Positions 7,204 to 15,180 of a stretch of 54,906 nt of DNA are shown here, one piece after another. Source of the stretch: Desulfobacteraceae bacterium. Its GTDB lineage: Bacteria > Desulfobacterota > Desulfobacteria > Desulfobacterales > UBA5616. The stretch covers positions 1-54,906 of the forward strand of contig VMSV01000002.1 of the NCBI GenBank assembly GCA_013791935.1, given 5' to 3'. Made by a program: the position numbers and the translations under genes. Below the pieces are notes generated by a model that saw nothing but the letters and a program-made list of their open reading frames with translations, did not search any database and was not told the origin of the DNA. Numbering within the stretch: position 1 is the first letter of the stretch; every line of letters begins with the position of its first letter.

Positions 7204-7601
7204 CATGGTTTTGGTTCCCTGGAAACCCCCAGATCTTCAAGGGCCGAAACAATGCTTTTCTTATCCAGAAACCCCACATGGCGCCCCGCTTCCTTACCCT
7301 CTTTGTCGTAAAAAATCTGGGTGGGAATGCTCTGAACGCCATAACGCCGAGCCTCATCGGGGTTTTTCCAGACATCGATAAAGACGATGGAGGCCCTCCC
7401 GGCATATTCATTCTGAAGCTCTTCGATGATCGGTGCCATCATCTTGCAGGGAATGCATTTATGCGCCCCCAGGTCCAACATAGTCACCCTGCCCGGTGTG
7501 GGGATAATGGAAGTTTCATCTGATTTTGAATCCGCTCCCGAGGCCACCATACCCCAGGCCATTATCATCCCTATGACAATCATCCATTTTATCTTTTTCA
7601 T
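7203..7601 (-). CDS. Exported thioredoxin-family protein
   Basis: A 132-residue thioredoxin with an N-terminal signal sequence (MKKIKWMIVIGMIMAWGMVA, cleavage after SGA) and active site HKCIPCKMMAP. The rest of the fold is visible: IVFIDVWKNPDEARRYGV, the cis-proline loop SIPTQIFYDKEGKE and GFLDKKSIVSAL. It should be reduced by the CcdA-type protein encoded immediately downstream with overlapping codons, and act on periplasmic disulfides. The 5' side is a 150-nt gap containing a long imperfect palindrome. Confidence 0.85.
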   Translation of the reverse strand: MKKIKWMIVIGMIMAWGMVASGADSKSDETSIIPTPGRVTMLDLGAHKCIPCKMMAPIIEELQNEYAGRASIVFIDVWKNPDEARRYGVQSIPTQIFYDKEGKEAGRHVGFLDKKSIVSALEDLGVSREPKP

Positions 7602-7631
7602 AATTCTTCCTTTTTAATGGCGAGCCTGTTT

Positions 7632-7753
7632 CAAAACGTTTCAGTTTGGCAGAGATCAAGGCGCACGAAAATTTCAACCACAGGAATACGTTGAGTATTT
7701 TGAGGATTGAAATTTGAGTGCAACGCAGAGATCGGCCAAATTGGAACGTTTTG
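7632..7753. repeat. Long imperfect palindrome between acr3 and the thioredoxin gene
   Basis: The two ends are inverted copies of one another: CAAAACGTTTCAGTTTGGC at the left against CCAAATTGGAACGTTTTG at the right, continuing inward through AAAATTTCAA and TTGAAATTT. The arms are about 55-60 nt with scattered mismatches and the centre is near GTATTC or GTTGAG. It would fold into one long hairpin in RNA. It looks like a dispersed intergenic repeat (MITE or REP-like), and could reduce read-through from acr3. Confidence 0.6.
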
Positions 7754-7762
7754 GCATTGGCT

Positions 7763-8854
7763 CTACGGTTTGCAGGTCCTGTGACACACCCCCATGGGCG
7801 TATCCACGGCATAGGGGAAGTATTTACGTTTAAACCATAAAGCCACACCGACCAGGCTGATCAAAACCGGTACCTCCACCAGGGGCCCGATCACAGCGGC
7901 AAAGGCTTCTCCCGAGTTGATGCCAAATACGGCCACGGCCACTGCAATGGCCAATTCGAAGTTATTGGAAGCAGCAGTAAACGACAGAGTGGCGGATTGC
8001 TCATAGGTTGCGCCCAGTTTCATGGACATGAAAAAACTGATCAGAAACATAATCAGGAAATAGACGCACAATGGGATGGCGATGCGCACCACATCCAGGG
8101 GAAGTTTTACGATGTATTCTCCCTTGAGGGAAAACATCACCAAAATTGTGAACAGCAGGGCGATCAGGGTCAGGGGGCTGATTTTGGGAATGAACTTTTC
8201 ATGATACCATTGATCTCCTTTGGTTTTCAGCCCGATGATTCGGGTGATCAGGCCGGCGATGAATGGAATTCCCAGGTAGATAAAAACGCTTTCCGCGATC
8301 TGACCAATGGTGACTTTCACGAAGGAACCTTCAAGTCCGAACCAGCCCGGCAGGATGGTGATGAAAAACCACGCGTATACCGAGAAGAAAAGCACCTGGA
8401 AAATGGAATTGAAAGCCACCAGCCCGGCGCAGTATTCGGCGTCTCCCCGGGCAAGGTCATTCCAGACCAGAACCATGGCGATGCACCGGGCAAGGCCGAT
8501 CATGATCAACCCCACCATGTATTCGTGATGGCCGGAGAGAAAAAGGATGGCCAGGAAAAACATCAGGATCGGCCCGATAATCCAGTTCTGAACCAGGGAT
8601 AAAGCAAGAATCTTGACATCCCGGAAGACAAATCCGAGTTTTTCATACCGGACCTTGGCCAAGGGCGGGTACATCATCAGGATCAGGCCCATGGCGATGG
8701 GAATATTGGTGGTCCCGACCTGGAAAAGATGGATGACATCCCGGACTCCGGGATAGAGAAATCCGCCCAGGACCCCTACCGCCATGGCGAGGAAAATCCA
8801 GAGGGTTAGAAAACGGTCCAGAAAGCTCAATTTTTTCATGCTGTCGTCGGTCAT
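7763..8854 (-). CDS. acr3: Arsenite efflux transporter Acr3
   Basis: Exports arsenite across the inner membrane, driven by the proton gradient. The 363-residue protein has ten predicted membrane spans of the BART superfamily. The Acr3 signatures are present: [33 protein letters not shown] with the conserved cysteine (Cys124), [11 protein letters not shown], and [20 protein letters not shown] with the conserved glutamate. GGAGG lies 4 nt before ATG 8854. It is the core resistance gene of the locus; upstream is the radical SAM gene, downstream the thioredoxin/CcdA pair. Confidence 0.95.
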   Translation of the reverse strand: MTDDSMKKLSFLDRFLTLWIFLAMAVGVLGGFLYPGVRDVIHLFQVGTTNIPIAMGLILMMYPPLAKVRYEKLGFVFRDVKILALSLVQNWIIGPILMFFLAILFLSGHHEYMVGLIMIGLARCIAMVLVWNDLARGDAEYCAGLVAFNSIFQVLFFSVYAWFFITILPGWFGLEGSFVKVTIGQIAESVFIYLGIPFIAGLITRIIGLKTKGDQWYHEKFIPKISPLTLIALLFTILVMFSLKGEYIVKLPLDVVRIAIPLCVYFLIMFLISFFMSMKLGATYEQSATLSFTAASNNFELAIAVAVAVFGINSGEAFAAVIGPLVEVPVLISLVGVALWFKRKYFPYAVDTPMGVCHRTCKP

Positions 8855-8880
8855 ATTACCTCCAGCTTGTTTTTCCTATG

Positions 8881-9020
8881 GTGGGTGAACCCCATCGATA
8901 TTGACTCAATCCACTTTCGTGAACGGTGAACAGTGAACGGAAACCGCCGAGTCAATTTATTTACGGACATTGTACCAGTTCGTAGGATGGGTGCAACCCA
9001 TCAATATTGTCTCCATCCAC
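8881..9020. repeat. Two imperfect direct repeats between radical SAM gene and acr3
   Basis: A block of about 33 nt at 8881-8914 (GGGTGAACCCCATCGATATT, then GACTCAATCCAC) recurs at 8987-9020 (GGGTGCAACCCATCAATATT, then GTCTCCATCCAC). The second copy contains a perfect hairpin GATGGGT-GCA-ACCCATC. The copies flank a short stretch that contains GTGAACGGTGAACAGTGAACGG, an 8-nt near-tandem repeat. No gene is seen in this 170-nt gap. Purpose unknown; possibly the remnant of a small element. Confidence 0.55.
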
Positions 9021-9025
9021 CATCA

Positions 9026-10309
9026 CTACGGACATTGCACCAACCCCTGGGCCCAGAGGCAGCCGCCACAGGTGGGAAAGGTGTTTCCCGTGCAATCCTC
9101 CTCGTTGGCCTCGGCCCATTCACAACTGGCACAGGATACACAAGGAGAAAAATCAAACGCCTTCACCCTTTTTCGAAAGGCCGCGTATGGCTCGTCATTC
9201 CAGATATCCAGCAGTTTTCGGTCCTTGAGGTTCCCGAAGCTATGCTCCCGGTTTTTGCGTTCAACCCCCTGAAAAAAACAGGCATGGGAGTGAAGCAAAG
9301 GCGGACAGGGGCTCACCCGACCGTCCTGGCCCACGGAAAGGCTGGCTTTTTTCAGGAATGGACAGGTATTCATGGGTTCCTGGTATTCCCTGCCCATGAA
9401 TTCGCCCATATCCTGGTGGGCCAGGCCCTTTAGAATGATTCCAACGGAATCCCCCCAAAGATCCATGCGGGGAAGTTTCACCTGAAACGACCGCCCGGCC
9501 ATTTCCCAGGTGGACCGGGTGTAGAGAATCTGGTCCAGACCTTGCCGGGTATAGGGCAGAAGGTTGCTCACGATGATTTTGTCCACATTCAAGGACCGGG
9601 CAAGCTTCATCACCTCGGGGAATTCGTGGATATTGTCCTTCATGGCCACAAACACAAACCCCAGGCCCGGAGTCATTTCCCCGGAATAATAGGTCATGCC
9701 GAACATGCTTTTCAAATGGCCCTTCATCCGGTTGAACGCTCCCTGGTCCCGCACATGGCCGTCACAATCATCCCCGAGGCCGTCCACGGAAAGCCAAAGC
9801 CGGTCCAGCCTGAGGCGCTTCAGGTCATCCAAACGTTCCCTGTTCAGCAAAAGACCGTTGGTAATCAGCTCCACCGGGGAATGGCGTTTTTTACAGGCTC
9901 GAATAAAAGACAGGATGTCCGGATGCAGAAGGGGTTCGCCAAATCCGCCAAAAACCACGCTTGGAACGGGGTCGCAGGTTTCGAGGGTCTCCAGAACCCT
10001 TTGGAATACTTCCGGAAGCATATCCGCCGGCTCATGGTCCCAAGTGTGTCGCTGGCACATGGCGCAGTTCATATTGCACCGGGTGGTGGGTTCAACGTAA
10101 ATCCTGGCCGGTCGGGTGACAGGTCGATGGAGCCTGAGGGTATCCTCCCCGGCTTCCATATAAACCTGATCACCGGGAGTAAGACCAAATTTTTTAACAA
10201 GGTTTTGCGGGAGGATTAATCTTCCCGATGGATCCACAACTGCAAAATTTTCCGAAACATCCTCTCCCCTATCCAGATCCAGGGGGACGTTAACCAAAGC
10301 CTCGAGCAT
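9026..10309 (-). CDS. Radical SAM/SPASM protein with N-terminal AbrB-like domain
   Basis: The 427-residue protein begins with an AbrB/SpoVT-like segment (FAVVDPSGRLILPQNLVKKF, then GLTPGDQVYMEAGED) and continues with a radical SAM core having CNMNCAMC, FGGFGEPLLHPD and ELITNG. The C-terminus is a SPASM/twitch-type Cys-rich region (CPFLKKASLSVG, SPCPP, CVSCASCEWAEANEEDC, CGGC). This architecture matches maturases associated with tungsten cofactor (aldehyde ferredoxin) oxidoreductases, but no such oxidoreductase gene is in the window. It sits in the arsenic locus between a small thioredoxin and acr3. Start ATG 10309 has GGAG ten nt upstream; TTG 10339 is the other choice. Confidence 0.75.
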   Translation of the reverse strand: MLEALVNVPLDLDRGEDVSENFAVVDPSGRLILPQNLVKKFGLTPGDQVYMEAGEDTLRLHRPVTRPARIYVEPTTRCNMNCAMCQRHTWDHEPADMLPEVFQRVLETLETCDPVPSVVFGGFGEPLLHPDILSFIRACKKRHSPVELITNGLLLNRERLDDLKRLRLDRLWLSVDGLGDDCDGHVRDQGAFNRMKGHLKSMFGMTYYSGEMTPGLGFVFVAMKDNIHEFPEVMKLARSLNVDKIIVSNLLPYTRQGLDQILYTRSTWEMAGRSFQVKLPRMDLWGDSVGIILKGLAHQDMGEFMGREYQEPMNTCPFLKKASLSVGQDGRVSPCPPLLHSHACFFQGVERKNREHSFGNLKDRKLLDIWNDEPYAAFRKRVKAFDFSPCVSCASCEWAEANEEDCTGNTFPTCGGCLWAQGLVQCP

Positions 10310-10374
10310 AATGAACAATCTCCGGAACAACAAGTTCAAGTAAACAGCAACATTTTTTGCATCCGCATCAATCG

Positions 10375-10608
10375 TTATTTTTTAATCCAGGACGTGACGT
10401 TCTCTTTGGTGGGAATTTTCCCCACGGATTTTACTTCGCCGTCCACCACCACCGCAGGGGTTCCGAACACACCATAGCCTGCGATTTTCATGAGATCCGT
10501 GACTTTTTCAATATGGGCCTCAATCCCCGCTTCAGCCACCGCTTCCTTTACAATTTTTTCCGTCTGGGCGCATTTCGCGCAACCCGGCCCCAATACTTTA
10601 ATTTCCAT
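10375..10608 (-). CDS. Small thioredoxin-like redox-active disulfide protein
   Basis: A 77-residue cytoplasmic protein, MEIKVLGPGCAKCAQTEKIV, with a CAKC active site, AGYGVFGTPAVVVDGEVKSV and a terminal amphipathic helix. This is the small thioredoxin type called redox-active disulfide protein 2 (TIGR00412). Such genes often accompany the YraQ/ArsP-type permease that precedes it here by 21 nt, suggesting a shared job in arsenical or other thiol-linked transport. Confidence 0.85.
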   Translation of the reverse strand: MEIKVLGPGCAKCAQTEKIVKEAVAEAGIEAHIEKVTDLMKIAGYGVFGTPAVVVDGEVKSVGKIPTKENVTSWIKK

Positions 10609-10629
10609 TGGAATGTTCCCTTCGTTATT

Positions 10630-11802
10630 TTATCCTGCAATTGTGCCGTATATCATTCCCGCCAGGGTGGACATGACCACAATGATGGTGCAGAACACGG
10701 CTGTTTTTTTCACGCCCATGACGCTGCCGATAACGATCATATTGGGCAAACTCAAAGCCGGGCCGGCAAGAAGCAGCGCCAGGGCCGGCCCCTGACCCAT
10801 GCCTGACCCCAACAGGCCTTGAATAATGGGCACTTCCGTAAGGGTGGCAAAATACATCAATGCCCCGGCCACCGCAGCAAAAAGATTGGCCCCCAGGGAA
10901 TTGCCTCCTAAAAGGGATTGGACCCAGGCTTCCGGAATCAGGGCTTGATGGCCGGGCCGGCCCAGTAAAAATCCGGCCACGATGACTCCGCCAAACAGCA
11001 GGGGCATGATCTGTTTCATGAACCCCCAGGTGGACTCCACCCAGGTTTTGCATTCCTCCCTGGTGAACCAGGCTTTGATCATCAGCCCCAGAACCCCCAG
11101 CAACGCAAGGGTGATATACCATTTGGCGGCGAAAATAGCCGGCCAAATCCCGGAGGAACCCGGCGCGGGCTTGGCGAAGGCTGCAAAAACCAGAATCAAC
11201 ACCATGGTGAGCATGTACAGTCCGTCCTGAACCAGGGTGCGCTCCGTGGCATCTTCGTCCGGCACATAAATCTGCCCTTGGGTCCGGGCCGCATCGTCTT
11301 TACGGAATATCCAGGCCATGAGCAGGCCGGTCACCACGGCAAAAAGAACAGCCCCGATGGCCCTGGCCAAGCCCAGTTTCCAGCCCAGGATTTTAGCGGT
11401 CAGGGTGATGGCCAGGACATTGATGGCGGGCCCGGAATAAAGAAAGGCTGTGGCCGGGCCGATCCCGGCTCCCCGTGTATAAATACCGGCAAACAGAGGC
11501 AATACCGTGCAGGAACAAACCGCCAGGATCGTCCCTGAAACCGAAGCCACGGAATAGGACAGGAATTTGCTGGCCTGGGCACCGAAATATTTGAGAACCG
11601 AAGCCTGGGAAACGAACACGGAAATGGCCCCGGCAATGAAAAAAGCCGGAATCAGACAGGTGAGCACATGCTCCCTGGCGTATTCTCGAAGCATCATGAA
11701 GGCTTCCAGGCCGGACTGCCGGATGAGGGGGTGGTCCCAGGGAATGTAATACGCCCCGAGAAAAATGACTATCAGAAAGGCCAGCTTGGTTCTTTCCTTC
11801 AC
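10630..11802 (-). CDS. YraQ/ArsP-type permease
   Basis: A 390-residue membrane protein of the permease family PF03773 (formerly DUF318), which includes ArsP exporters of trivalent organoarsenicals. The signature VCSCTVLPLFAGIYTRGAGI with SGPAINVLAITLTA is in the first half; the matching half-repeat MYFATLTEVPIIQGLLGSGM and LLAGPALSLPNMIVI lies in the second half. The paired cysteines of CSC fit binding of thiol-reactive metalloids. Because arsM is present downstream, export of methylated arsenicals is plausible, but the substrate is not shown by sequence. It follows arsR by 41 nt and precedes the small thioredoxin. Confidence 0.8.
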   Translation of the reverse strand: MKERTKLAFLIVIFLGAYYIPWDHPLIRQSGLEAFMMLREYAREHVLTCLIPAFFIAGAISVFVSQASVLKYFGAQASKFLSYSVASVSGTILAVCSCTVLPLFAGIYTRGAGIGPATAFLYSGPAINVLAITLTAKILGWKLGLARAIGAVLFAVVTGLLMAWIFRKDDAARTQGQIYVPDEDATERTLVQDGLYMLTMVLILVFAAFAKPAPGSSGIWPAIFAAKWYITLALLGVLGLMIKAWFTREECKTWVESTWGFMKQIMPLLFGGVIVAGFLLGRPGHQALIPEAWVQSLLGGNSLGANLFAAVAGALMYFATLTEVPIIQGLLGSGMGQGPALALLLAGPALSLPNMIVIGSVMGVKKTAVFCTIIVVMSTLAGMIYGTIAG

Positions 11803-11843
11803 GATTTTATCTCCTTATATTGCGATATGGCGATTTTATTTCT

Positions 11844-12188
11844 TCATTTCCCGCAGATCTGCTCCCGGTTGATGAAAGGCAACCGGTTGATCAGCTTGAT
11901 GATCTCCGGGTCCTCCTCCAGCCAGTGTTTCAGATTCCCGAGAAAGCTCGCCGCAAAGGGGCTTCGGGAGCCATCCGACAGACTGTAATTGACCCACAAA
12001 CCCTCTTTCGCAGAACAAATCAAGCCAGCATCCTCCAATGTTTTTAGATGTTTGCTGGCCGTGGACTGTGCGATCTCAAGGGCGGTCTGAATTTCGCACA
12101 CGCACATCCTTTTTCTTTGGAGCATCTTAAGCATCTTAACCCTCGTGGGGTCCGATCCTGCCTTCATGACCTTGATCAACTCTTTCAT
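11844..12188 (-). CDS. arsR: ArsR-family repressor, first gene of the arsenic locus
   Basis: A 114-residue winged-helix repressor: KAGSDPTRVKMLKMLQRKRM, CVCEIQTALEIAQSTASKHL and GLICSAKEGLWVNYSL. The CxC in MCVCEI lies at the classical ArsR metal site; further cysteines are in GLICSAK and at the C-terminal REQICGK, a different layout from the other ArsR of this locus. I chose ATG 12188 because GGAGG lies five nt before it; the frame is open to 12242. A good promoter precedes it and the whole minus-strand gene series from here to 1160 reads in the same direction. Confidence 0.9.
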   Translation of the reverse strand: MKELIKVMKAGSDPTRVKMLKMLQRKRMCVCEIQTALEIAQSTASKHLKTLEDAGLICSAKEGLWVNYSLSDGSRSPFAASFLGNLKHWLEEDPEIIKLINRLPFINREQICGK

Positions 12189-12213
12189 CATTGCCTCCAT
12201 ATCGTATTTTTGG

Positions 12214-12242
12214 AATATAATGGCCATCGAAATTGAAGTCAA
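12214..12242 (-). promoter_or_regulatory. Promoter of the arsenic locus
   Basis: On the minus strand, -35 TTGACT (12237-12242) and -10 TATATT (12214-12219) are 17 nt apart, an almost consensus sigma-70 promoter. Transcription should begin about 12205-12208, close to the arsR start. AT-rich sequence around the start (CCAAAAATACGATATGG) may hold the ArsR operator. Confidence 0.65.
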
Positions 12243-12297
12243 GGCAAAATTTGTTGAGAATAAACGACGGATTCATAGGCAATACCCTAAACCGGTA

Positions 12298-12342
12298 GGG
12301 GCAGACCTGCGTGTCTGCCCGGGCAAACACGTAGGTTTGCCC
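12298..12342. repeat. Paired hairpin repeat (REP-like)
   Basis: Two adjacent hairpins: GGGCAGA-CCTGCGTG-TCTGCCC and GGGCAAA-CACGTAGG-TTTGCCC, each with a 7-bp stem; their loops are related (CTGCGTG and CACGTAG). Such twin GGGCAGA/GGGCAAA units look like dispersed intergenic repeats. They lie between the divergent arsR and the riboswitch and could also act as transcriptional insulators. Confidence 0.65.
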
Positions 12343-12421
12343 AACGGGAGATACCATGGAGGTTTGTCCAAGATAATTATTGACGAATCATTCCCTTTTG
12401 GTTATGCAAGGGTCAAAAGAA

Positions 12422-12579
12422 TTCAGGCGCTCCAAGGAGCATAAAAGGGAACTCCGTTAAAATCGGAGACGGGCCCGCCGCTGTGATCGGGGACGACTGC
12501 CGCAGATAAGCCACTGGTTCTGATGAACCGGGAAGGGGCGGCATGTAGGATGATCCGAAAGTCAGAAGACCTGCCTGAA
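12422..12579 (+). promoter_or_regulatory. Adenosylcobalamin riboswitch
   Basis: The aptamer is closed by P1 TTCAGGC (12422-12428) with GCCTGAA (12573-12579). Inside are the family marks: GCTCCAAGGAGC then AAAAGGGAA, GGGCCCGCCGCTGTGA, GCCACTGG, GGGAAGG, and the B12 box GTCAGAAGACCTGCC. Bound cobalamin should favour the terminator at 12640-12678 and switch off the TonB-dependent receptor gene downstream. Confidence 0.93.
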
Positions 12580-12639
12580 CTGTATGAAGAAACCTGCGTG
12601 GACCAGGAATATTGTGTGATCAGCGGATAAAAAAGGGAC

Positions 12640-12678
12640 ATCCCCGGATCGATCGTCATCGGTCCGGGGATTTTTTTA
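12640..12678 (+). terminator. Riboswitch-controlled intrinsic terminator
   Basis: Stem ATCCCCGGA (12640-12648) pairs with TCCGGGGAT (12663-12671), followed by seven T. It lies between the cobalamin aptamer and the receptor gene, so regulation is probably by premature termination. Confidence 0.85.
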
Positions 12679-12725
12679 TTTTCGGGCTGGCCAACCATTA
12701 TCTGTAATGTATGAGGAGGAGAAAA

Positions 12726-14699
12726 ATGAGGAAGCGGTTTTTTTTATTCGGCCTGATGGTAGTCTTAACCCTTTTGAATGTTTCGATGATTTTTGCTGAA
12801 ACCACCCGACAGAAGGAAGAACTGACGGATGTTTTTGTCACCGCCACCCGTACCGAGCAGGATGTCGCAAAGCTCGGGGGGTCTTCGGTTTATCTATTGG
12901 ATTCCGAAGCCATTGACGCGAAAAAACAGTTTAGCCTGGCTGAAGTTCTAAAGGGAATTCCGGGAATTGATATCAACAGTTACAGCGGCATGGGAAGCCT
13001 GACCAACATCTTCTTGCGCGGGGCAGACAGTAAAAATACCCTCGTCCTGGTTGACGGTATGATGTTCAATGATCCGGCTGACCCCAACCGAGTGGCCAAT
13101 ATTGAAAACATCAGCACCGAGGCCATCGAACGCATTGAAGTGGTGAAAGGTCCCATGAGCGTTCTATACGGCAACAGCGCCACAGCCGGCGTGATCAACA
13201 TCATCACGAAAAAAGGAACCGGAAAACCCTCTTTTTCAGCGGGCGTTGAGGGCGGTTCCTACCACACCCTGAAGTACAATGGCGCGCTCTACGGAACCGT
13301 GGACCGGCTGAATTACTCCCTGATCGGGTCCCTGATGGACACGGAGGGCTTTTCCTCGGCCAATGCTAAAAACAAAGACATTCCCCATTCAGGAAATACC
13401 TCAGAAAAAGACGGTTGGAAGGATAAGAGCTTGTATGGAAAATTCGGCTACGTCTTCAATCCGGATTTTGATATAGCAGCCAATTTTCTGCTTCTAAATG
13501 CCAGCGTGGATCTTGATCAGGTGTACTCAGACCCCGTGACCTACAAGGGGTATGCCGGAGACCGTTTCGGCTATGATGAGTTCTGGAATACAACGCCGGA
13601 ACCTGATGGCCTCAAGGACAAACATACCGAACGGGATCAGGCGACCGGCAAAATTAACATCCACAATAAATTCCTTAACGGTCAGCTGGACTCCCGGCTC
13701 TCCTTACAGGCTTCGCGCCACACCTCAAAGGAATTCGACAACGACAGCCTTGAAGAAGGAAGATATACCGGTGAAGCCAGGGAGTGGGCCTGGCAGGGGG
13801 GGATCAATGCCGGGGCCTTCAATCGGATGGATTTCGGGTTGAACTATGCTACGGAAGATATGCATCAGACTTCCTCGTGGGAAACCATCGATGAAAAGTC
13901 GGCAGACACAAAAGGTCTCTGGCTTCAGGACCAAATATTCGCCGGCGATAATTTCATCGTTCAGGCCGGCGCACGGTATGATGACCATGAGAAATTCGGG
14001 GGGAAGACCACCTATCGCGTGGCCCCGGCTTATTATTGGAGCCGGACTACCTTGAAGGCCAGTTTCGGAACGGGCTTTCGCTCACCCTCCCTTTTCCAGC
14101 TCTATTCATCCTACGGAAATGAAAATTTAAAGCCTGAAAAAAGCATCGGTTGGGATACGGGCGTGGAACAGACCTTTTTCAACAACAAGGCCAAGGCTGG
14201 CATCACCTATTACTCAACGGTTTTTGAGGACCGTATCGGTACCCACCCGATCACTTATCAATTTGACCAGTTGGAAGGAACAACCAAAACCAGCGGTATC
14301 GAGGCGCTTTTTGCCTTTCAACCCATGCAGAACCTGGATCTCTCTCTGGACTACACCTACACGGAAACCAAAGACCCCTACGGGAAAAGACTGGCAAGAA
14401 GGCCTTATAATAAAATTCACCTGAACTCCAGGGTAAAGGTCCTGGAAAAGGGGTTGATCAATCTGGATGCCTTCTGGGTGGATGATCGGGATGATGTTTA
14501 TGCCATGGATAAAAACGGCAACCCCGTGGACAACCTCGATGCCTATACCCTGGTCAACCTGTCGGCCGGGTACGATCTTACCCGGCATATCAGCCTCCAG
14601 GCCAGGGTGGATAACCTGTTTGATGAATTTTATGAAAACGTTTGGAGCTACGCCACACCCGGAAGGTCCGCCTATGTGGGCATGAAGCTGACCTATTAA
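12726..14699 (+). CDS. btuB: TonB-dependent outer-membrane receptor, BtuB-like (cobalamin uptake)
   Basis: A 657-residue outer-membrane receptor with signal peptide (MRKRFFLFGLMVVLTLLNVS to FAE), TonB box region ELTDVFVTATRTEQD, a plug domain (SLAEVLKGIPGIDI, IFLRGADSKNTLVLVDG, RIEVVKGPMSVLYGNSATAG, VINIITKK) and a beta barrel ending with aromatic residues (YVGMKLTY). The cobalamin riboswitch in front points to vitamin B12 or another corrinoid as substrate. ATG 12726 follows AGGAGGAG; ATG 12711 is less likely. No btuFCD genes follow. Confidence 0.9.
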   Translation: MRKRFFLFGLMVVLTLLNVSMIFAETTRQKEELTDVFVTATRTEQDVAKLGGSSVYLLDSEAIDAKKQFSLAEVLKGIPGIDINSYSGMGSLTNIFLRGADSKNTLVLVDGMMFNDPADPNRVANIENISTEAIERIEVVKGPMSVLYGNSATAGVINIITKKGTGKPSFSAGVEGGSYHTLKYNGALYGTVDRLNYSLIGSLMDTEGFSSANAKNKDIPHSGNTSEKDGWKDKSLYGKFGYVFNPDFDIAANFLLLNASVDLDQVYSDPVTYKGYAGDRFGYDEFWNTTPEPDGLKDKHTERDQATGKINIHNKFLNGQLDSRLSLQASRHTSKEFDNDSLEEGRYTGEAREWAWQGGINAGAFNRMDFGLNYATEDMHQTSSWETIDEKSADTKGLWLQDQIFAGDNFIVQAGARYDDHEKFGGKTTYRVAPAYYWSRTTLKASFGTGFRSPSLFQLYSSYGNENLKPEKSIGWDTGVEQTFFNNKAKAGITYYSTVFEDRIGTHPITYQFDQLEGTTKTSGIEALFAFQPMQNLDLSLDYTYTETKDPYGKRLARRPYNKIHLNSRVKVLEKGLINLDAFWVDDRDDVYAMDKNGNPVDNLDAYTLVNLSAGYDLTRHISLQARVDNLFDEFYENVWSYATPGRSAYVGMKLTY

Positions 14700-14709
14700 T
14701 TTCAAATTT

Positions 14710-14737
14710 GAAATCTGAAATCTGAAATCTGAAATTA
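14710..14737 (+). repeat. Short tandem repeat after btuB
   Basis: The 7-nt unit GAAATCT occurs three times in tandem followed by GAAATTA. It lies just after the receptor stop codon and before a small palindrome CTCAGG-C-CCTGAG. Confidence 0.8.
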
Positions 14738-14744
14738 TAGACCC

Positions 14745-15029
14745 TCAGGCCCTGAGAGTTGCTATGAGCCTTAAAGGATTCATGAGCAGCTCCAGGGCCG
14801 GAACAATGCCAGCGCACACCACATCCGCATGTTCAAGGCTTGTGGAAGCAGACCCCTCTCCAAGGATCACCGCAATGCCAAGGGCCGATTCTTTGAGCAT
14901 CAGCCAATCATTCCTCCCGTTTCCCATGCTGGCCGTGTGTTCAGACCCGAGCTGCTTCACATATTCCAGTTTGGCCAAATCCTGGTGTCCCGGCGATAGT
15001 ATGGATATCTTCCAGGCAGATATTATTTC
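14745..15029 (-). pseudogene. Remnant of a HAD-family soluble P-type ATPase-like gene
   Basis: On the minus strand the frame reads ISILSPGHQDLAKLEYVKQL, then SMGNGRNDWLMLKESALGIA and ADVVCAGIVPALELLMNPLR to LIATLRA. This is the C-terminal half of the HAD proteins resembling the phosphorylation domain of P-type ATPases (GNGRND motif). The N-terminal half with the catalytic DxNGTLA is missing: upstream the frame meets TGA at 15030-15032. A different frame just upstream reads GDFDGCAL, which could be a scrap of the lost N-terminus. I infer a deletion with frameshift. A start at TTG 14978 could still express 77 residues, without the catalytic aspartate. Confidence 0.7.
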
Positions 15030-15180
15030 TCATTGAGAAGTTATTTTCAAGAGCGCATCCATCAAAATCCCCGGTACCATATTTGGCATTGATCTTCAGT
15101 TTAAAGATTATTAGAGTAGCCCAAACCTTACCACCCAGCCGGCAGGTTTTGAAACAAGTAAATTTCTGAGGGAAAAAATA

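Noticed and set aside
15030..15032. TGA in front of the HAD remnant as another selenocysteine codon
   Set aside because: The codons upstream do not give the HAD N-terminal domain or its catalytic aspartate, and no Cys/Sec position is known there; deletion and frameshift explain it better.
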